Assembly: GCA_012932295.1 (NCBI GenBank)
Contig: JAAONU010000001.1
Coordinates: 27,628,550 to 27,692,549, forward strand
Direction: 5' to 3'
From: Cyclina sinensis
Taxonomy: Eukaryota > Mollusca > Bivalvia > Venerida > Veneridae
Length of the DNA: 64,000 bases
Below are positions 11,501 through 26,500 of this stretch, one piece after another. The notes beneath the pieces were generated by a model. The model did not search any database. It worked only from the letters and a program-made list of their open reading frames with translations, and was not told where the DNA came from. Position numbers and translations under genes: made by a program. Every line of letters starts with the position of its first letter. Position 1 is the stretch's first letter.

Positions 11501-14500
11501 TTTAGTAATAAGGGAGTTATGGTCAATATTATATATTATTTGACAACTTGGGCTTTAAGGTCAAGGTCATTCAGGGGTCAAGGTCAAATAGATATATGTC
11601 AGTGGGAAGGTCATGTCCAAAGGGGTATTGTATTCAAGTATGAAGTAAATCCATTTAATAATTAATAAGGAAGTTATGGGCAATGTTAAAGCTTTTTGCC
11701 AACTGGACCTTCGAGTTCAAGGTCATTCAGGGTGTCGTCCAAAGGGGTGATGTGTTCAAGTATGAAATAAATCCATTTACTAATAAGGAAGTTATCTGCA
11801 ATGTTTAAGTTTTCATCCGGAATGACAGATGGATGGACAGCCAGCCAGACAGTCCAAAAACTATATGCCCTCCTTCGGGAGCATAAAAATATACTCTAAA
11901 GAATGGTTTGAATGAGACCATCTATCAATCTGGGACTCAAAGAGAATTTTTTCATAAAGAATTATTTCTAACAACCAACTCAGTGAGAACTTACTTCAAT
12001 CCACAGCACATGAGAGAGCGTAACTTGACATCCATCTGTGCGTGTACTGCATCATGAGAAATATTCACCGCTTGTACAGCCTGTGTTTGGGTATACATTA
12101 ATTGTAAACAAATCATTGACAGTCAAACTCAAAATTACAGTAGCACATCTGTTTGAACAAGGTTTTAGATTGATGATTTGTGCACTGCTACATTTCTGGA
12201 ATGGACTTGTCCATCATTCAATATTGATGATAGCAATTATCACTTAAAGGGGAATGCACTGAAAGTTTACTGACTGAAAAACATTTACTCTTGGAATTCT
12301 CTTTTTCAGACATTCAGAAAAAGGGTTAGTAGTATTACAGTTTATATTTACAATTAATTAGTCTGATTATTACAAACCAATAAACTAAGAATTCAAAATA
12401 AAAGTCTACAATGGTTTTTATATCTGCCAATGCCAGTTTTGGACAATCAGGATTAACTGACAAATGCAATTAAGGTTACATATATCACCTGTCCTAATAG
12501 ATAAATCACCACTTTAATTTTTACTTGTCTGATGGTAGATTTACTTGTCCGGGTCAAGGCATAAGCAGGTTAATATGAAGACTTGAACAGTGAACTGTGC
12601 AGACTATGATCAGATTGCACTGGTCACAAAGGCAGAAATAACTGTTACCAGCAGGGTTAATTTCTCAGTAAAAATATCTAAACAATACACAAACCTTATA
12701 CATTGTATGCAATTCCTAAGTTCCGTTCTGATCTAGGTATTTTCAGAATGAAACTACGAAGCAGATATTTTCTTGAACAATATATATGTTTACTTCATTG
12801 GGTTAAAGTGATTCTTATAGATTCAATATAAGACAGATTTGAGAGTGAACATACCCGGTACAAGATTTCTTCAGGAGTCAACACCTTTCCATCTTCATCC
12901 AACCTGTCCAACATAACATGTGTTTACATTCAAACTTTTTTTCAACACCAACTAACTAAGCTTGTCATTAAGTATTGAGAAATGATGATGCTTAGACAAA
13001 GATGCATTCCAAACATTACTGAATATGGAAGAAAATAAAATCATGAAACTGGAAAGCAAGTTTCATCTTAGTGTATACATACCATGAAATAAATGAGCTA
13101 AATCTTTAGGGATATTTGTTCTAATAGTGTAGCAAACAGATCTAATCACCTTGGATATTTAGGGGGTAAACAAGTCTATGATATGCAAAAATGAGTTTCA
13201 TATACGAAAATGTTGTCAGGGTCTGTAGTGTCATTTTTTCTGAAGTGGTTGGAGGCCATAGAATTCCAAGATGGTGTCCAAAATGGCCTCGAAACTCCAA
13301 AATGAACAACAAAATATCCATTTCTTATTTGTTAGCATACAACAAACAAACTTGTAATAAAGTTAATTCATCCAAATTTTGTAGCCATGGTAATTCATAA
13401 ATCACTGACAGATTAATGTTTTCCTTAATTCTTATTACAACTTAACCATGATTATGACCTTTGTAGCTGAATGTTAAAAGGTGAATTAATTTGTGTTTCA
13501 GTGGGTACTGATAAAATACAAAATAAAATTAGTGGCATTCTGTTAAAATTTTCGCATTTTATGTGAAAGACATTCTTGTATCATAATTTATATATCCTTT
13601 CCCTACTGTCTCTCACATCCACCTAAACTATTATGTTGTATTAACTCTTTGGCAACAATAATAATCATTTAAAGAACATAATTTGATGTTCATTTTAGTT
13701 CCTCATATTTGGTCAAAATTATTGTGTGGAGATATAGTGCAGAAAAACACACTCTTCTGTGTGTGTGTGTGTGTTTTTTTTTTCCAGAAAAATAACCTTT
13801 AACCTTGAATTTGACCTTTACATCTACCTATATGAAAGGTCATTATTATCTTATGTGTTAAAAAACTTGAGAGGAATTAACTATAAGTTTGTTTGCTGTA
13901 TGCTTACAAAAAAAATGAGAAATCATAGAACATTCTATTTTTTTTTTTTTTTTTTTTAGTTTGGTGGCCATCTTTGACACCATTTTTATCGCCTCCAACC
14001 ACTCCAACAGACCTGACGAACCTTTTAGGATATAAAACTCATTGTTGCATATCATAGACCAGCTGGGTGCTATTAACCCTAGGCTATTTGCTACACTATA
14101 AAGGATATGAAAGCTAGCATACACACATAAGGAGCGGATGTGGTCCAGTGGTAAAGCGCTGGACTGGTAAAGCAGGGGTCCCGAGTTCGATCCCCCGCTC
14201 CTCCACTAACATTACTAATAGTCTTTCGGATGAGACTTTAAACCGAGGTCCCATGTATCAGTGCTATACACTGAGCATGAAAAAGAACCAGGGGTGTCTC
14301 TGGAATGGGATGCTTTCTGTATCTTGCACTACCCCCACAACATAAAATAACTAATCTCTTCTGGGGGGCGTCGGTCATATGGGCTACCGGTACCGACGTT
14401 AAATAAGCTTAAATAGATAGATAGATACACACATATCAAATGCAACAGTTTCTGTTGCAAGTTAACAACATCTTATCACAGTCCAAATCTCAATAACCAC

Positions 14501-17500
14501 ACAAAATAGAAATAAAACAAGCAAATTCATTGAATTGATATCCCCTGCCGAATAATACAAATCACTGGAATGGGGATTTTTAGTTTACATAGATCTTTGA
14601 CCTTGGAATTTGAGTGACAAATCAATCTGGTATCTTTAACTATAATGAATCAATGCCCAAACAAACTGAGCTGTGCCAAGCAGAAACAGCTCCTATAGTA
14701 AATGAATATAGCAATCTTTGGTCTTAAAAAGTGAAGAGTTAAGTTCCTTTGCACTGCATGACTCTTTAATGACATAAATGCACTGTGAAGTTTAATTTTG
14801 ATACCTCCAATACTTTCAGAGTTATGGTCAAAACAAAAATTAAATAGGAAAAATAGCAAAGAGGAATAACTAAAAAATTATGAAGTTAAGAGTAACTGTT
14901 TCTATGCACTGTATGACTCCTTAATAACATCTATGCACCCTTGAAGTTTAATTTTGATACCTCAAATCCTTTTAGAGTTATGGTTTGAACAGAAATTAAA
15001 TAGGAAACATAGCAAAGGGGAATAACTCAACAAGAGCACCACAAGGCACAGCAAAATACGCCTGTCAATTGAGCTATTTGTTTCAATAACATCTATCCAC
15101 TTATGAAGTTTCAAGTCAATAGCTTTGATAATGTAGGAGTATGGTCCAGACAAACATCAAGTACAAAAATTGAACTTAGTGGAATAACTCCAAAATAACG
15201 AAGTGTACAGTGTCAACTCTTGAGCAATGCACTCCGTCTCAATGAGATCTATCCACATGTGAAGTTTCAAGTCAATAGCTTTGATAATGTAGGAGTTATG
15301 CTCCAGACAAAAAATTAAACAATGGGGCATAACTCCAAAATCATGAAGTACAGAGTTATGGTTCCTGTGCACTGCCCTTTGTCTCAATAAAACCTATCTA
15401 TGTATCAAGTTTCAAGTCAATAGCTTTGATGATGTAGGAGATGTGCTCAAGAAAAGAAAATTAAACAAAAGGAATAACTCTAAAATCATGAAGTGCAGAG
15501 ATGGTTCTTCTGCACAGCACTCCATCTCAATGAGATCTATCTACCTAGGAAATTTCAAGTAAATAGCTTTGATAGTGTTGGAGATATGCTCCGGACAAGA
15601 AAATTAAACAAAGGGGAATAACTCCAAAATCAAGAAGTGTAGAGTGTTAGTTCTTGTGCAATGCACTCCATCTCAATGAGATCTATTTACCAATGAAGTT
15701 TCAAGTCAATAGCATTGATAGTGTTGGAGCTATGCTCTAGACAAGAAAATTAAGTAAAGGGGAATAACTCCAAAATCAAAAAGCGTAGAGTGATGGTTCT
15801 TGTGCACTGCACTCCGTCTCAATGAGATCTATCCACCTATGAAGTTTTAAGTCAATAGCTTTGATAGTGTAGGAGTTATACTCCAGACAAACATCTGGAT
15901 GCCGCCCATCTGCCCGCCCGCCTGTCATGGGTAATCCTATAATACGTCCTGTCTTTGACGGGCGTATAAAAATCATGAAGTGAAGAGTTACAGTTCCTGT
16001 GCACTGCACTTCTACTCTATGAGATGTTACCACACATGAAGTTTAAGGTTTACAACTTAAAACAGGAAAATAGCAAAGGGGAATAACTCAAAAATTATGA
16101 AGTGAATAGTTTCAGTTCCTATGCACTGCAATTCTACTCAATGAGATTTAACCATATTTGAAGCTTTCGATTTATAACTTAACTATACTTTTAAAGTTAT
16201 GTTCCAATGGAAGTATGATGGTCAGATATACGGCTGTATGGACGCACGAACAGCTGGACAGACAACTCCAAATCTATAACCCATCACCTTTGGCAGGGGA
16301 GAAATAAAGGATGATAAATTGTTCATACCCACACTTAAAATAGCAGTTTCTTTTCTTTCTATCTAATGGTATATTTATTTCTTACCTGAATGTTTTGCAA
16401 AGAACAAGTCTGGAATAAACTGACTGGAAGTCTTTTTCAACTTCATGTGTTGCTGCCTGAAGAGTATTTAAGCAAAGCTGTGAATTCAGTCTACGCTGTG
16501 TTGTGTTTAAGGACAAATAGAGGGACAACCTTCTAGTTCAATGGCTAAAACTTTTCTAACTCAGAAAGAATTTCTAGGACATAACAAAGAAATCAGACTT
16601 TGCAACTATTACAAATAATTAACAGATTGTTATTACAGTTGAATTATATCTGAAATATCAAATTCCACAAGAAATGACTCTGGTAATAACACATTCAAAC
16701 ACTGAATATTCTTGTTTCTTGAATTTTTTCAGTTCATATAAAATTAACAAGCTTTAAATCTATCATTGGCAAAGCTCTCAACTGAAACAATCCTACGAGA
16801 CAGTAATTCTTTTATGTCTATAGCATGTCTTTGAATATACATCAACCAAGTTAAGTCAGACAGGTTCAGAGATAACTATTATTATCCAGGTAGGCAGTCC
16901 TGTATAATAACTGTAGAAAAAAGTGAACATACCTCTTCAATGAAAAGCCAGGGATGACATATACTGCCCAGCAGTGAGTGTCTCTTCAAACCATGCTCAA
17001 ATATTGCCTTCAGTGCAGGACACAATCTGTAAAACAATACCTCAGAACTTTAGCTGATACAAAAAGTTAATTCAAACTTAACAAAAGAATTAAGACAGAC
17101 TTGACATGCATGCCCACTTTTCACCAATGTCACAGAATAACATGAATTTTCAAACCTACCTAAGTTGGTTATATTTGTTAAGTAAACATTGACTTTGAAC
17201 GATGATCCTGATATCTTCGATTTGAACATAAAGCTTTCTGTGCAATAGATGCATTCACATGAAATTCTGACAGATTTTAAAATTCTTCATTAAGCAGGAC
17301 AAAAAAATATGTATTATCCATGCCTGTTCCAGATATGAATGTAATCTGATCAGGCTAGTTTTCAACAGTTATGTCAGAAGAAGAGCTATCACTAACCGTA
17401 ACGAATACCCCCAGAAACTGCTTTGACACAGAAATCTGATCAATTTGACGTAGAAGCAAATTTTGTGAAAAAAATTACAGGGCCATAACTGAGTGTAAAT

Positions 17501-20500
17501 CATGGCAGTGGAATTCAGCAAAAACATACAGTGGCACATAGCAACAACATGCATAACTTGGCTTTGTACTTGTGATTCTTGCTAGGTATTATTAAAATCT
17601 GAATAATAGCTGATGAGAAGCAGCCAGTACAAATAAATATGATAAAAAGAAATCAAAGGGCTATAACTCAGTGAACAGGAGGGCAATAAAGGCCCTTAAT
17701 TGAGTGACACAAGTAAAAACAGCAAGGCCAATGAAGGAATTAATGTAAGTTCACCTTATGTTGAAGTGAAAATCTACAAGTAAAACTGTACCTCTGGTCC
17801 AAATTTCACAGACGCAGCTTTAAAATCAGTGAGTAGTTCAGTTGTACAAGGTCAATGTCTGCTAAGGTCAAAGTTGAAAACAACATGCAAAATTATAAGT
17901 TTAGTTCAAGTTTCCATGCTTTAACTGCAAAAACAAGAAATTAAGTAACTAGGTCGAGATCGGTATCAGCTAAAGTCAAAGTTGAAATATACATCCAAAA
18001 TTATAAGTAAAGTTTAATTTTCCTCACTGTAGCTTCAAAAACAGGAAAGAAGGTCAGTAGGTCTAGGTAACTAGAACAGCCACTGCCCTGGTGCCAATAC
18101 CACCTGCTTTGTCAGTAAGGTATTGATATATGGGAACATTTTACTTTATGCACCAGACTAAAATTAAGTGTGAAAAATTACAAAGGGCAATAACTTCAAA
18201 ATTATGGAAAAGAGAGTTATGGTTCTTGGGCACTGCACTTTTCTTAAATGAGATCTATCCATCTATGAAGTTTCAAGTTGATATCTTCAATACTTTTTGA
18301 GTTATGTCCCTGACAAAAATTTCAAAAGGCAATACTCCAAATAAATGCAAAAGGAAGTTATCTTCTTGGGCATTGCACTTCTCCTTACTGAGATCTATTT
18401 ATCTATGAAGTTTCAAGTTGATACATCCAATACTTTTTGAGTTATGCCTGGGACAAACAAAACCCTATGGCCAGACGGCCAGACAGCCGGCCAGTCAGAC
18501 AGACAAGCTGACTCCAGTATACATCCCCTTACCACTTTGTTGTGCAGGGTGTATAAAAACTCACATGAACACAACGTGCTTATGGAGCAAAAAATCATCA
18601 GAGTAGAACATGACAATGACATCCACTACTAGTACTGGTACTTTTGATTCTTGCAAAGTATTATTAAAATCTGAGAAATGGTTGCTTAGAAACAGTCCAG
18701 ACAAATTTTGTCTACAAAAGTGTGGATTGACCAACTGACCAACACAGTTGAATCCAATATATCTCCCAGATATAATATCTAGGAATATAATTATAGCTAA
18801 TTTTATCAACAGTTGTTAACACGACCAGCAGTAAAAGACTATCCTCTTTCAGAACTTACAACTATCTCAAAATTAGTCCAGCTTGCTGAGTGTTTTAACT
18901 GCTGACTTAATTTGTGAGAATTTAGCAAGAGCAAGTCAGCAAACCTAACTACATGAAACAGGATGCAATTGAAATAGTTCAAACTTACGTTCCCCTGACC
19001 AGATCTGTTATTGCTTCTGATACACCATCATCACCAGCCAGGGAATAACTTTTGCTTCTCTCATCCAGGAGCTCTACAAACTTTGCTGGAAACCAACCTC
19101 TTAAACCATTCAGCTCTCCTACCCAGCAGTGTTCATCCTTCATAGATATTATCTGGAAAGAAACAATATCTTCTACAGTACTCAAAACTACAATTTTTAT
19201 TGTGTGACTGACATGATATTTTTCCAAAGAATATCAATTCTCATTGTATTGCATCAACTGTTGCTAGGGAAGTGTACTTAAACTAGAACTGCCACTGTCC
19301 TGCACTACTACCCCCATGCATGCCGCTTTGTCAGTTGAGAATTATGTTACCGTATATACTCAGCCAAAAGTCGACTCAACCATTAGTCGAGAAGGGGTTT
19401 TTGAGGTTAAAATTGATGTTTTTTTAGACCCTTTCATACGTCGAGTTGGATTTTTTAGATTTTATGCAATCGTACAAATAGCGTATCTACAGTAAAGGGA
19501 AGCAACTACATCGATAGAGTGGTGTGCGGTAGTTTCAATATACCGAAGACATACGGGCAGTATGTTTTAAGACATTTTGGAAGGGATAATTTGAAAGTGA
19601 CACAGTTGTTTGCTGTCAATATTATTCGTTTAATTAATAATTTATTTAACTTGCAGGTCGTTCAAAATGCACAAAAAAAACAAACACAGAAATGTAATAC
19701 CTAAGCATATGAATAATTTCAAACAGGAATTATCACACTAAAATTATACGAGTTATTATGAAAAAAATTAATGCCAGTATTGTTCACACCTTTGAATTCT
19801 GAATAAAGCATAATGCTGTTATGTTTACATAGCAATAAGGACCTGTATGATATACGATTATACAACCAGAAAAGCCCTGACACTGGACAGACTTTATCAA
19901 TAAACAAGGGAAGTCACTCTACAACAACCACGACATGGTCGTACCATTCAATCAAATGTGTGAAAATATCTTTGTCATACTGCCAAGCAGACTAATAAAA
20001 CAAAACAAAGGTAGTCCCTTTTATAAGTTCTTTATTGATTGGAGAAGCCTGCTCAATAATAATGATGTAATTACGCTACGGGGTTACCTCCGTGTAGTGT
20101 AAAAAATATGACTGTCATACGGGCAAGTACGTTTGATCATTTTTTTCATTTTCTTTACCTGACTCGCCCATACGTCGAGCAATGACTTTAAGGCCATTTT
20201 CTGGGGATTAAAAACTCGACTTTTGGCCGAGAATATACGGTACTTGAGTATGAGTTTTGATAACCGATACTGAAACAGTCTAGTACTCAATTTACTCATT
20301 ACCATCCCTAGTTATACCTTTGAGAAAAGTGCAAACCATTTTTAGCCAAAGCATCCATGCAATACAAAACTATGATAGACAATATTATTGTAGAAATTAA
20401 GCAAGGTAAGGGTAAATAGACAAATGTAAGTCCTTACTATTATGATGTCATTTTTCCTGAAGCCCAGTTCATCATCATCGTGTCTCTCAAAGTCCAGCAG

Positions 20501-23500
20501 TGCCTTTGCCCGCCTCCTTCTGTTTCTTGCTACATTCACATAGTTCTCCAGATCTTTAGCATGACTTTCCATTGAATAGTCAGCTTGCAAATTCTAAAAA
20601 CAGTAAACCCAAAAATTATTTCCTTACTTTATCAATAAAGAAAATCTTAACATCAAATCAGTAATACAAATACTTTGTCTATTTTGAATGTTTCTGATTC
20701 CTTTGACAAGACTATATTAATAATAATAATTGACTTTGACTATTAATAAGAGTACTATTTAATAACTATCCTTACTAAATATACATTAGTGTCATTGAAT
20801 ATTGTCAATGCTATCAAAAATTTTAAAAATAAAATGTCTTTGAAATGAATATGTCAAATGGATACATTAGTTCTAGATGTCCTGTACCTTCTATTTTGGG
20901 TTGTATTAACAGATGTATATCAAATTTGTAACTTCATGTGCAACAGATTAAACTTAATATATTCAAATAATTTAAGTCGATATTTCTGTTAGATACACAC
21001 CACTTTCACATTTTTAGGATCCAGTGACTGGAAATGTCGTGCCACTTGTAGTATTGCTTCTCTCAGATCCACAAGCAGTTCTGTCTGTCGAATGTTTTTT
21101 GCCTTCCCATTTTCATCATCATCATTCTCTCCCCACCACAGCACAGACATCAGTGACTTCGTTCGACGTAAGTGTCTTTTATTTAATTGCTTAAACAAAA
21201 AATCATCCATCTATTATTGTAGTAAAAACTCAAGCAGTGAAACACACCCAAAAACCAAAATACAGGAGATGTCAGAATGAAATGTATGCTCCCCCCACCC
21301 CACCCACCCTGTTTGTTTGAAGTCTGAAGGCTGTGTGTCAAATGTTAGTCAAGTTATTGAGCAGAAACAGTTTTCAAATTCAACATGATGGCGACCTTAA
21401 CCTTTGACCTTACATACAATAGGGGTTTTCTAACTCAACAAAGGCAACCATCTTGTGAAGTATGAAAGCTTTGGGACAAATAGTACTCCAGTTATTGAGT
21501 GGAAATGGTTATGTTTTCAAGGTGACTGTTACCTTGACCTTTGACCTGACTCCCAAAACAACAGTAGTCTTCTACTCTACAAGGGCAACCACTCTATGAA
21601 GTTTGAAGGCTACAGGTCAAATGATACTAGTTATTGAGCAGCAACCATTTTTAATTTGAAGCTAGCAGTGACCTTGACCTTTGACCTACTGACCCCAAAG
21701 TTTTCTACTCTATAAAGTTTGAAGGTTGTTGGTCAAATGGTACTCGAGTTATTAAGCAAAAACCAGTTTCAAATTGGAGGTGACAGTGAACTTGAGCTTT
21801 GACCTACTGACCCCAAAAACAACTGAGATCTTCTAATCAAAAAGGGCAGCCATCCTCTAAAGATTGAAAGCTTACAGTTAAATGGTACTCCAGTTATTGA
21901 GCAGACAATGTTTTCAAATTCAAGATGACAGTGACCCTGACCTTTGACCAACTGACCAGAAAAGCAATCTTCTACTTAATAAGGGCAACCATGTGTGATT
22001 TTTTTCTAAAACATCTTGATGAAAGTGAAAATATAAAATGTATTCTGTCCTGACCTGCTTTGGTAAGTTTTTGGTTGATTCTGGATTGACTATTGCACCT
22101 TGATCTGCCATGATATAGGCAAGATGTTTACGTCTGTGTGTGTCCACAACAATGTCAGTTAGTGATCCGCATACCCTGTAGGCTAGCTGTAATACAGATA
22201 CAAATGTAAGAAACTGTGATGAGATGAAAACTGATGTAACATGCTAAGTTGAAAACATCAAGATCAAACATTTTGTGAGACTGAAGTAATAAGTGATATG
22301 ACATAACATGTACTTACTACTTTTAGCCTGACTGTGCATAAATTGGTCTAAAATCGTAACTGTACTATTATTTAGTGCTGTGTTTTAAAAAGATCTCAAA
22401 AATTTATTGAATGTGCATGTATGCTGGATTATCGATCACTTTTTTTAATGTTTTTTGTCTTAGAACATTATTAATAAGAGGCTGAAGCTAGATCTTTCCA
22501 AATTCCTCACTTTCAGGGCGAGTAGTGGTTTTAACACAGGAAGCAGTCATCAAGAGAGATTAATATAAGCTGCAAGAACTTGCTTTCCAATCAATATAGA
22601 ACAAGTAAGTTTGATCTAACCAAGATCTCTGACATATCAAGGAAACTGTGTACTATCAGACCACTAAGACTGAAATACGTAAGCTTATTATCACTGAACT
22701 ATGAAATTAACCTCTATAAGATCATCCACATCTTGTACATCTCCAGGTACATCTGACAGGGCATTAAATATCTGTGCTGAGTTATCCATTGTCTTCAACT
22801 CATTCTCCTGGTAAAGTTATAGATTATAAAGATTATAGATTATATCATAAATCAACAAATTGTATTTCAGATCAGGTTCAAATTTGATATCAGTATTGCA
22901 AGGATAATTCTAAAAATTCCAAACATTCCTTATCACACAAATGGTTTTCTTCTTTGAATAAAACTTTTATCATTTGAATTTTGGTAAGTAAGGTATCATT
23001 TTGTAGATAAGTGAATACGTTACAGCATTATGCTATTTGTTTTCATCATTAATCAATATTTTTTGAGATATTGGAGATATAAATCGAACAAGATTTTGCG
23101 AGACCCTATCCAGCTGCAGCAAGATTTCGTGAGATTTACACAAGTAGACAGTCTGTGGAATTTTAGGTCTTTGTTCATCTTTTTCAAATCAAGCCAGCAG
23201 TTTATATGATTTTTAAAGTTTTCCATACAGACATACAAGGAAAATAAGCCCCTGGCAGCCATATTTTTTCATGGATCACAATAATTTTCACAGTTTATAC
23301 AGGTTGTCACCCAAAGAACTTCTGTTCCAATTTATTATCAAATTGAGTCAACAGTATCTAAAGATTTTCCATGTTTCCAATACAGACATATTAGGAAAAT
23401 AAGCCCTGACCATGGGGGCCATGTCTTTCTCGGAATGATATAAACTTCACAATTCATATAGAGGGTCACCCAAAGAACATTTGTTAAAAAACATTTTCAC

Positions 23501-26500
23501 ATTTCGCCAGCAGTATCTAAAGAGAAGTGATATGGACATATAAGCCCAGCTCCTGAAGGCCATGGTTTTTCATGAATCACAATAAATTTCACAATTGGTA
23601 TTTAGTTATCCTTGATGACTCCAGCTCCTTACATTTGATTTTGCTGACACCAATTTTTTCTCTTGAAAAAATTCACATGGCTCGAAGTTGCACCACCAAA
23701 ATAATTCTGTGGCTCAAGTTGTTTTTATGATTTCAATGTGTAAATTGGCATTTTTTCATTGTTCTCAATGGTTGAAGTCTTAATTGATGTTTGAAGTGTA
23801 TCACAGGTGGTCATAACTGTGAAATGGCACAATCTGTTCAATGATTTCTGGTTCATCTGCACTGCTTTAGAAGTTTTAAATGACATAATATGGGTGTTTT
23901 TTGTCTTTTCAAGGTGTAAATAATTCAAAAGCTACAGTGTACTGTCACACACATGTAATTCACTGATTCAACACAAAAAGTCCTCTTACAAAATGTTCAT
24001 CAGGCAAAAATGATGGTAGAGCAAAACAATCTTTTTCAGTATATTCATCTGTGGTGTGTATTGATTTTATGACCTATCATTTCATATTCTATTGTATCTT
24101 CATTTTGCCAACTGTCATATTCTGTTTGGCAATAAAGACAAGACAGCCATAATGGTGTTGGATTGCTCACCTGCATACTTTGGCTCTGACTTTTAAACAA
24201 AAGTCAGAAACAATATTACATTTTCTAACTGAAGATTTTCACAAGTCTTCAAAGATAAAATTTCATACAAATAAAACCTATGGGGCAGAGGCAATTTTGA
24301 ACTAGCAGCTGGTGTGGAGATAACATTTGATGCAAAATGTTGACAAAATCTGTTTCTAGCTATGGCTGCCATTTTGTGCAATAGAGTGGAACCATTTGAG
24401 AATTTTAATAGGTTGATATATCATGAACATTCCAGTGAAATTAGGTGGAAAAAGACCTTGCTATTCAAAACCATATGTCTTTTGTATATTTTCCTTTTTA
24501 CGCTCTGTTTCGGTCTATCTATCTGTCATGAACAACCTTCACATTAAATCTGAGGACTGTAGGCCAAAGCATTCTCTAGTTACTGAAACGACAAGCTTTT
24601 TTGTTTAGGTCACTGTGTCCTTGACCTTTGACATACTCATCTTACAATCAGTAGGGGTCATTTATCAGTCATGACCAACCTCCCCACCAAATCTGAAGAC
24701 TGTGGGCCAGAGCGTTCTCTAATTACTGATCGGACAAGGTCTGGTGTACAGACAGACCAACCCTCCCACAAAGCAATTTACCCCCCACTTCATCAAAGGA
24801 GGGCATAATAATAGAGACCACAGGTTTAACTGTATTACAGGGTTGAGTTATGATAATGTAGTGTTTGTATGAATAAAATTTTTATAAGGGAATATTTAGT
24901 GGTTATGATTAAAATTTATTATTTTCACATTATTTTTTATACAATATTTATGTAATGACTGTTAGTTGTATGGTAACTTTTTAGTATTGGAATGATACTG
25001 TTGGTTATGTGGTTTGTATGATTTTCAGACCCAAATCTTGCGATGTCAGGTTTTTACAAATGAACCTTTGTAGCTAGATTGATACAATCTATTAACTGCT
25101 GCTGTGGAGAATACTGAAAATTGAACAAAAGTAACCTAAATCCCTGGCTTGACTTTTCATCTTTAAATGAATAAGGGTTACATAATCTTCTGAATAGAAA
25201 TGCATAAATGAGGCCACAAAATAGACAGTCCTACCACATCCTTAGAAGCAGAAAATACACACATTTAACAGAGGCAGTAAGCTAAAGTCTGAATTGAGAT
25301 GATCATTATACAAAGCTTATATCCAATGATAAAACAATTTATGTACTGCACTTGCCATTGGAAAACTTTACCTGGCTATCCACAGAACATATGCCAGTTA
25401 GAAAAGACACTAATGCATCATCACGTACTAAATGGCAACAAACAAAATAACAGATTAAAAACAAGTGTCTCTTGATCCACTATTTTACTCACTGTGAGAA
25501 GCTATGTTATAAAGCAGGTTTATTAAGGCTACTCCCTTAGCGATAACACAGGCTTATATGTATTTATTTATGGTACATTGCAATCTTTTATGCAGGACAA
25601 TGCACTTCAAATTTCAGAAAGTTATTGTGTGCAATCGTATGATGTTGTTGCTGTTATTGTTAACTTTACACAGCAAGGATCAAGTATCATCATTCATTGT
25701 TAGTACCTTCATTTTCAACATGCCCATAGTCATCTGGAACAGAGTAGTAGAACCATCATAGAAGAACAGGTCCCAGAGTCTCAGTAATACCTTCATATGT
25801 ACCACACTGGCAAATAGCGTCAGGAACCAATGCAGGCTGATCAGGGACAGCTCTGAAACATGCACCGTCCACATGCAATACATGCCAGGATATGTTACAA
25901 TTTTTAGATGGTCATGCTTTGTTATTAGCTTTTACACTCTGAGCTATATATTCTATCTAAAATATTTAGAACTGATCTTTATGTTAAATATGTGAATACC
26001 ATGCACTAAATCTATCAAAATATACACTGCTTACAGTATAAACATTATAAGAACTGGAAACATTTTGGACTAATAGTAAGCCTCTGGTTAGCGAGCAAAT
26101 TCAAACATCACGTCTTTCTTTTGATTATTACACAGACAGCAATAAAGCAGGTCTGGGCTTCAATCTCTGAATTATATATGAATTTTCTAATATATTACTA
26201 GAACTTATACTGTGTTAAATGCTTGCTTGCTAAACAATTCACATGCATTTTATGTAGTGTATTTGTAGAATTTCAGAACCTGGTAGTCAAAAACCACAAG
26301 TGTTAGATGAACAAATCAGGTCTTTCCCTCAATGCAAAGTATTACAAGCCCAGTAGACACATGGGGACTTACCAATGTCATGTTCCTTTAGTACTAGATC
26401 AGTATCTGGTAGGTAACTTGTAATCAACTGTCTCAGAACACGCTGATCTGCCTGCGAAATAAAGAAGATTAAAGCTTCAAAACTTCTGAAAAAAAATTAA

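Noticed and set aside
14131..14205. Possible functional tRNA gene
   Set aside because: It is followed by a SINE body and tail with a target duplication, the anticodon arm is poor, and a second copy at 46903 has the same structure; also, nuclear tRNA genes do not encode CCA.
20989..21210. Acceptor AAAAG at about 21177 for SGSM3 exon 12
   Set aside because: It would break the phase with exon 11; the upstream acceptor at 21190 keeps phase 0.
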